Of a stretch of 64,000 nt of DNA, positions 62,138 to 64,000 are shown in pieces. The position numbers and the translations under genes were made by a program. The stretch comes from Erythrocercus mccallii (taxonomy: Eukaryota > Chordata > Aves > Passeriformes > Dicruridae). Numbering within the stretch: position 1 is the stretch's first letter; every line of letters begins with the position of its first letter. The notes under the pieces were generated by a model. The model worked only from the letters and a program-made list of their open reading frames with translations, was not told the DNA's origin and searched no databases. The stretch is from contig VZRG01003027.1 of NCBI GenBank assembly GCA_013397435.1, positions 4,497 to 68,496 on the forward strand, written 5' to 3'.

Positions 62138-64000
62138 TAGTTGTTCCTACAAAAGTCATCTCTGCTGACCACAAAATAAGCCTCATTTCCTGAGACCACA
62201 ATTGCCTATGGTCAAATTACTGTGTCCACAAATTGCTTAAATCAGAATTTATGTTCTTGTGAAAATTAAGAACCTATATTAATAAACTAACATGTGGACC
62301 TTATTCTAAAAATTTGCACAATGTATATTTTAAGTGGAAATTATTCTAATACTATGAAACAAAAGTATCTTAAGTGTTGAAATGCAATGACATTTATAAG
62401 AACAAAATAAAAATTAAACAAACAAACACATTAACAGACCAGATACTTTTTTTTTTTTTTTACGTTGGTCTTGTTTTCCTAATTCTAAACATTTTGTATT
62501 ATTTTTAGCTTCTTATTATAATGATAACCCTTTATTATTGCCATTTCACTGTTGGGAAGAAAGAATCATGGAAAGAGACATGATTTAGGATCTCACAGTG
62601 ATGTATGGGGAGGTTTGGCATCTTTTTTCATAGTGACTCTCATATTAGCAACAGTATTTTTAGTGGTCCATGTCGTGTGAATTAAGGTACTATAAATTTT
62701 AGGAGAGAAATGAGTATCCCTGTGCTGGTTTTCACGCTTTACTAGCTCTTAATTAGATTTCAGTTTGATACTCCAAATGATATAATACCATATTGCTCAT
62801 TTAAGAACTTCAGGCATGCTCAAAGTCTCAGAATGATTAATGTTTCCATTGTTCAAGTAGAATATGTAAAGAATGTCTTTTGCCTGACACTAACATTTTC
62901 AGACTTCAAATTATTTTAATGGCACTTTGAGCTGCCTGTTGTTAGTAGCAATTGATGAAGGTATCTCCAGTAACAGATTCAGGAGAGATTAAAGGTAGAC
63001 TCAAAAGTTCAGTCTGCATTTGCAGCACTCCTGTGTGAAATTGAGCATAAATATTGCTGAAGACTGTGGTGATGAAATACAGCAGAGAAGTCACTCTTTT
63101 TTCACCTCTGACACTATATTAAAATATAATCATGCTATGAATTCAAATAGACCACATGCAATGGTTGGCCCAAATAGTTCTTTGAAATTTTTTTTTGTAT
63201 GTGTGTTTAAATCTTTGGGACTATTGAAGAAAGCACATCCATTGATAAGCCTCTAAGCAGCAATTGAAGTTGAATAAGTCAGTCAAAGAGAAAAATAATT
63301 AGGAAATATGTGTCTAATGCATTACTGATAGAAGTCTTTAGATATAAAAATTTGCCTTGATGTTTCATTTGCCTCTTTACACATAATTGTTGTCATCATC
63401 TTTTAGTGATTTGTAAAATATCAATTGTGATTCATTACTTTTGTTTCCTAGCATGTCTGTGTACACAATCTTCTCTGAAATTAAATAAGCATATTGATTC
63501 TTTCTGTCTAAAGTTTATGGAACAATGTTAGAATCAAATTTTTAGTGCATCTATAGCACTGATAATTTCATTTTTACCTGAGTTACAGATGATAAAAGAG
63601 CTGAAGCCAAAAAACCAGGACACAACATAAATAATACTGCTGATCTGCAAGGTTAATATTTCAACCACTCTTTCAGATATTTGCCATTTTTTAAGAGTTT
63701 TGATTTCTACTCCTTTTCAGAATATTTCTGGAGCAAGATTAATTGTTTTGTAAACCCAAAATTTAACCTACAGACAGACATAGAGTTATCAGCCTTTACT
63801 TTTTTATTGCTAGAATAATTTGCTTTTCTAATATATTTGTATCCTGTTTATTACTAATATTGGTTCATAGATATTGACAAACCATTCCCAACACAGAATA
63901 TTGAATTTTATATACAACAAATGTTAAGGCTTTTTAATATCATTATAATGTTCTAATTTCACAGTAATGTTGAAAATAGTATACAAGTTACTGAAAGAGA
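62138..64000. other. AT-rich non-coding DNA
   Basis: Contains a poly-T run of about 18 bases at 62447-62461 and its preceding Ts. No gene, RNA or mobile element recognised up to the window end. Confidence 0.55.

Noticed and set aside
1..64000. tRNA, U6/5S/7SK-type RNA genes, CRISPR arrays
   Set aside because: I looked for their hallmark sequences (A/B boxes with cloverleaf, snRNA cores, regularly spaced identical repeats) and saw none. A covariance-model search would be needed to exclude diverged copies.

Overview
The window looks like a piece of a bird chromosome. The direct evidence is a set of CR1 LINE fragments, several keeping the CR1 3' end built on ATTCTATGA-like units, together with solo LTRs of endogenous retroviruses. 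The base composition is AT-rich, the reading frames are short and random, and there is no operon-like structure. Crocodilians and turtles also carry CR1, so the avian call is an inference from the CR1 type and the CR1/LTR mix. I cannot name the species.

I find no host protein-coding exon, tRNA, rRNA, snRNA or CRISPR array that I can support. The longest frames are a chance 157-codon frame at 45064-45537 and a low-complexity frame through a microsatellite at 11751-12179. The other frames of note lie inside CR1 or LTR copies or have no protein-like features. The window is best read as intergenic or deep-intron DNA (a gene desert).

Layout. 1-2.4 kb: an (AAAAAG)n tract, a GATA microsatellite and a good CR1 3' end (+). 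2.4-26.1 kb: AT-rich DNA with a possible old CR1 scrap and, at 11.87-12.14 kb, a long polypyrimidine tract interrupted by a 15-N assembly gap. 26.1-28.25 kb: an LTR cluster in which a minus-strand solo LTR is followed by a plus-strand LTR that has a second minus-strand LTR inserted in it. 30.5-34.25 kb: broken CR1 fragments from the endonuclease and reverse-transcriptase regions, in both orientations. 34.25-47.5 kb: mostly unique AT-rich DNA, including a candidate conserved non-coding element near 36.6 kb. 47.5 kb: a sister of the nested LTR. 49.1-51.4 kb: several CR1 pieces, one split by a plus-strand LTR with clean 5-bp target-site duplications. 57.7 kb: a CpG-rich minus-strand solo LTR. 61.1 kb: a sister of the 50.2 kb LTR, again with a perfect 5-bp duplication. 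The rest is unique or unrecognised AT-rich sequence.

There is no gene system here. The recoverable biology is the order of transposon insertions, the promoter and polyadenylation signals carried by the LTRs, unusual simple-sequence DNA, and a few palindromes and candidate regulatory blocks. I saw no convincing previously undescribed system.
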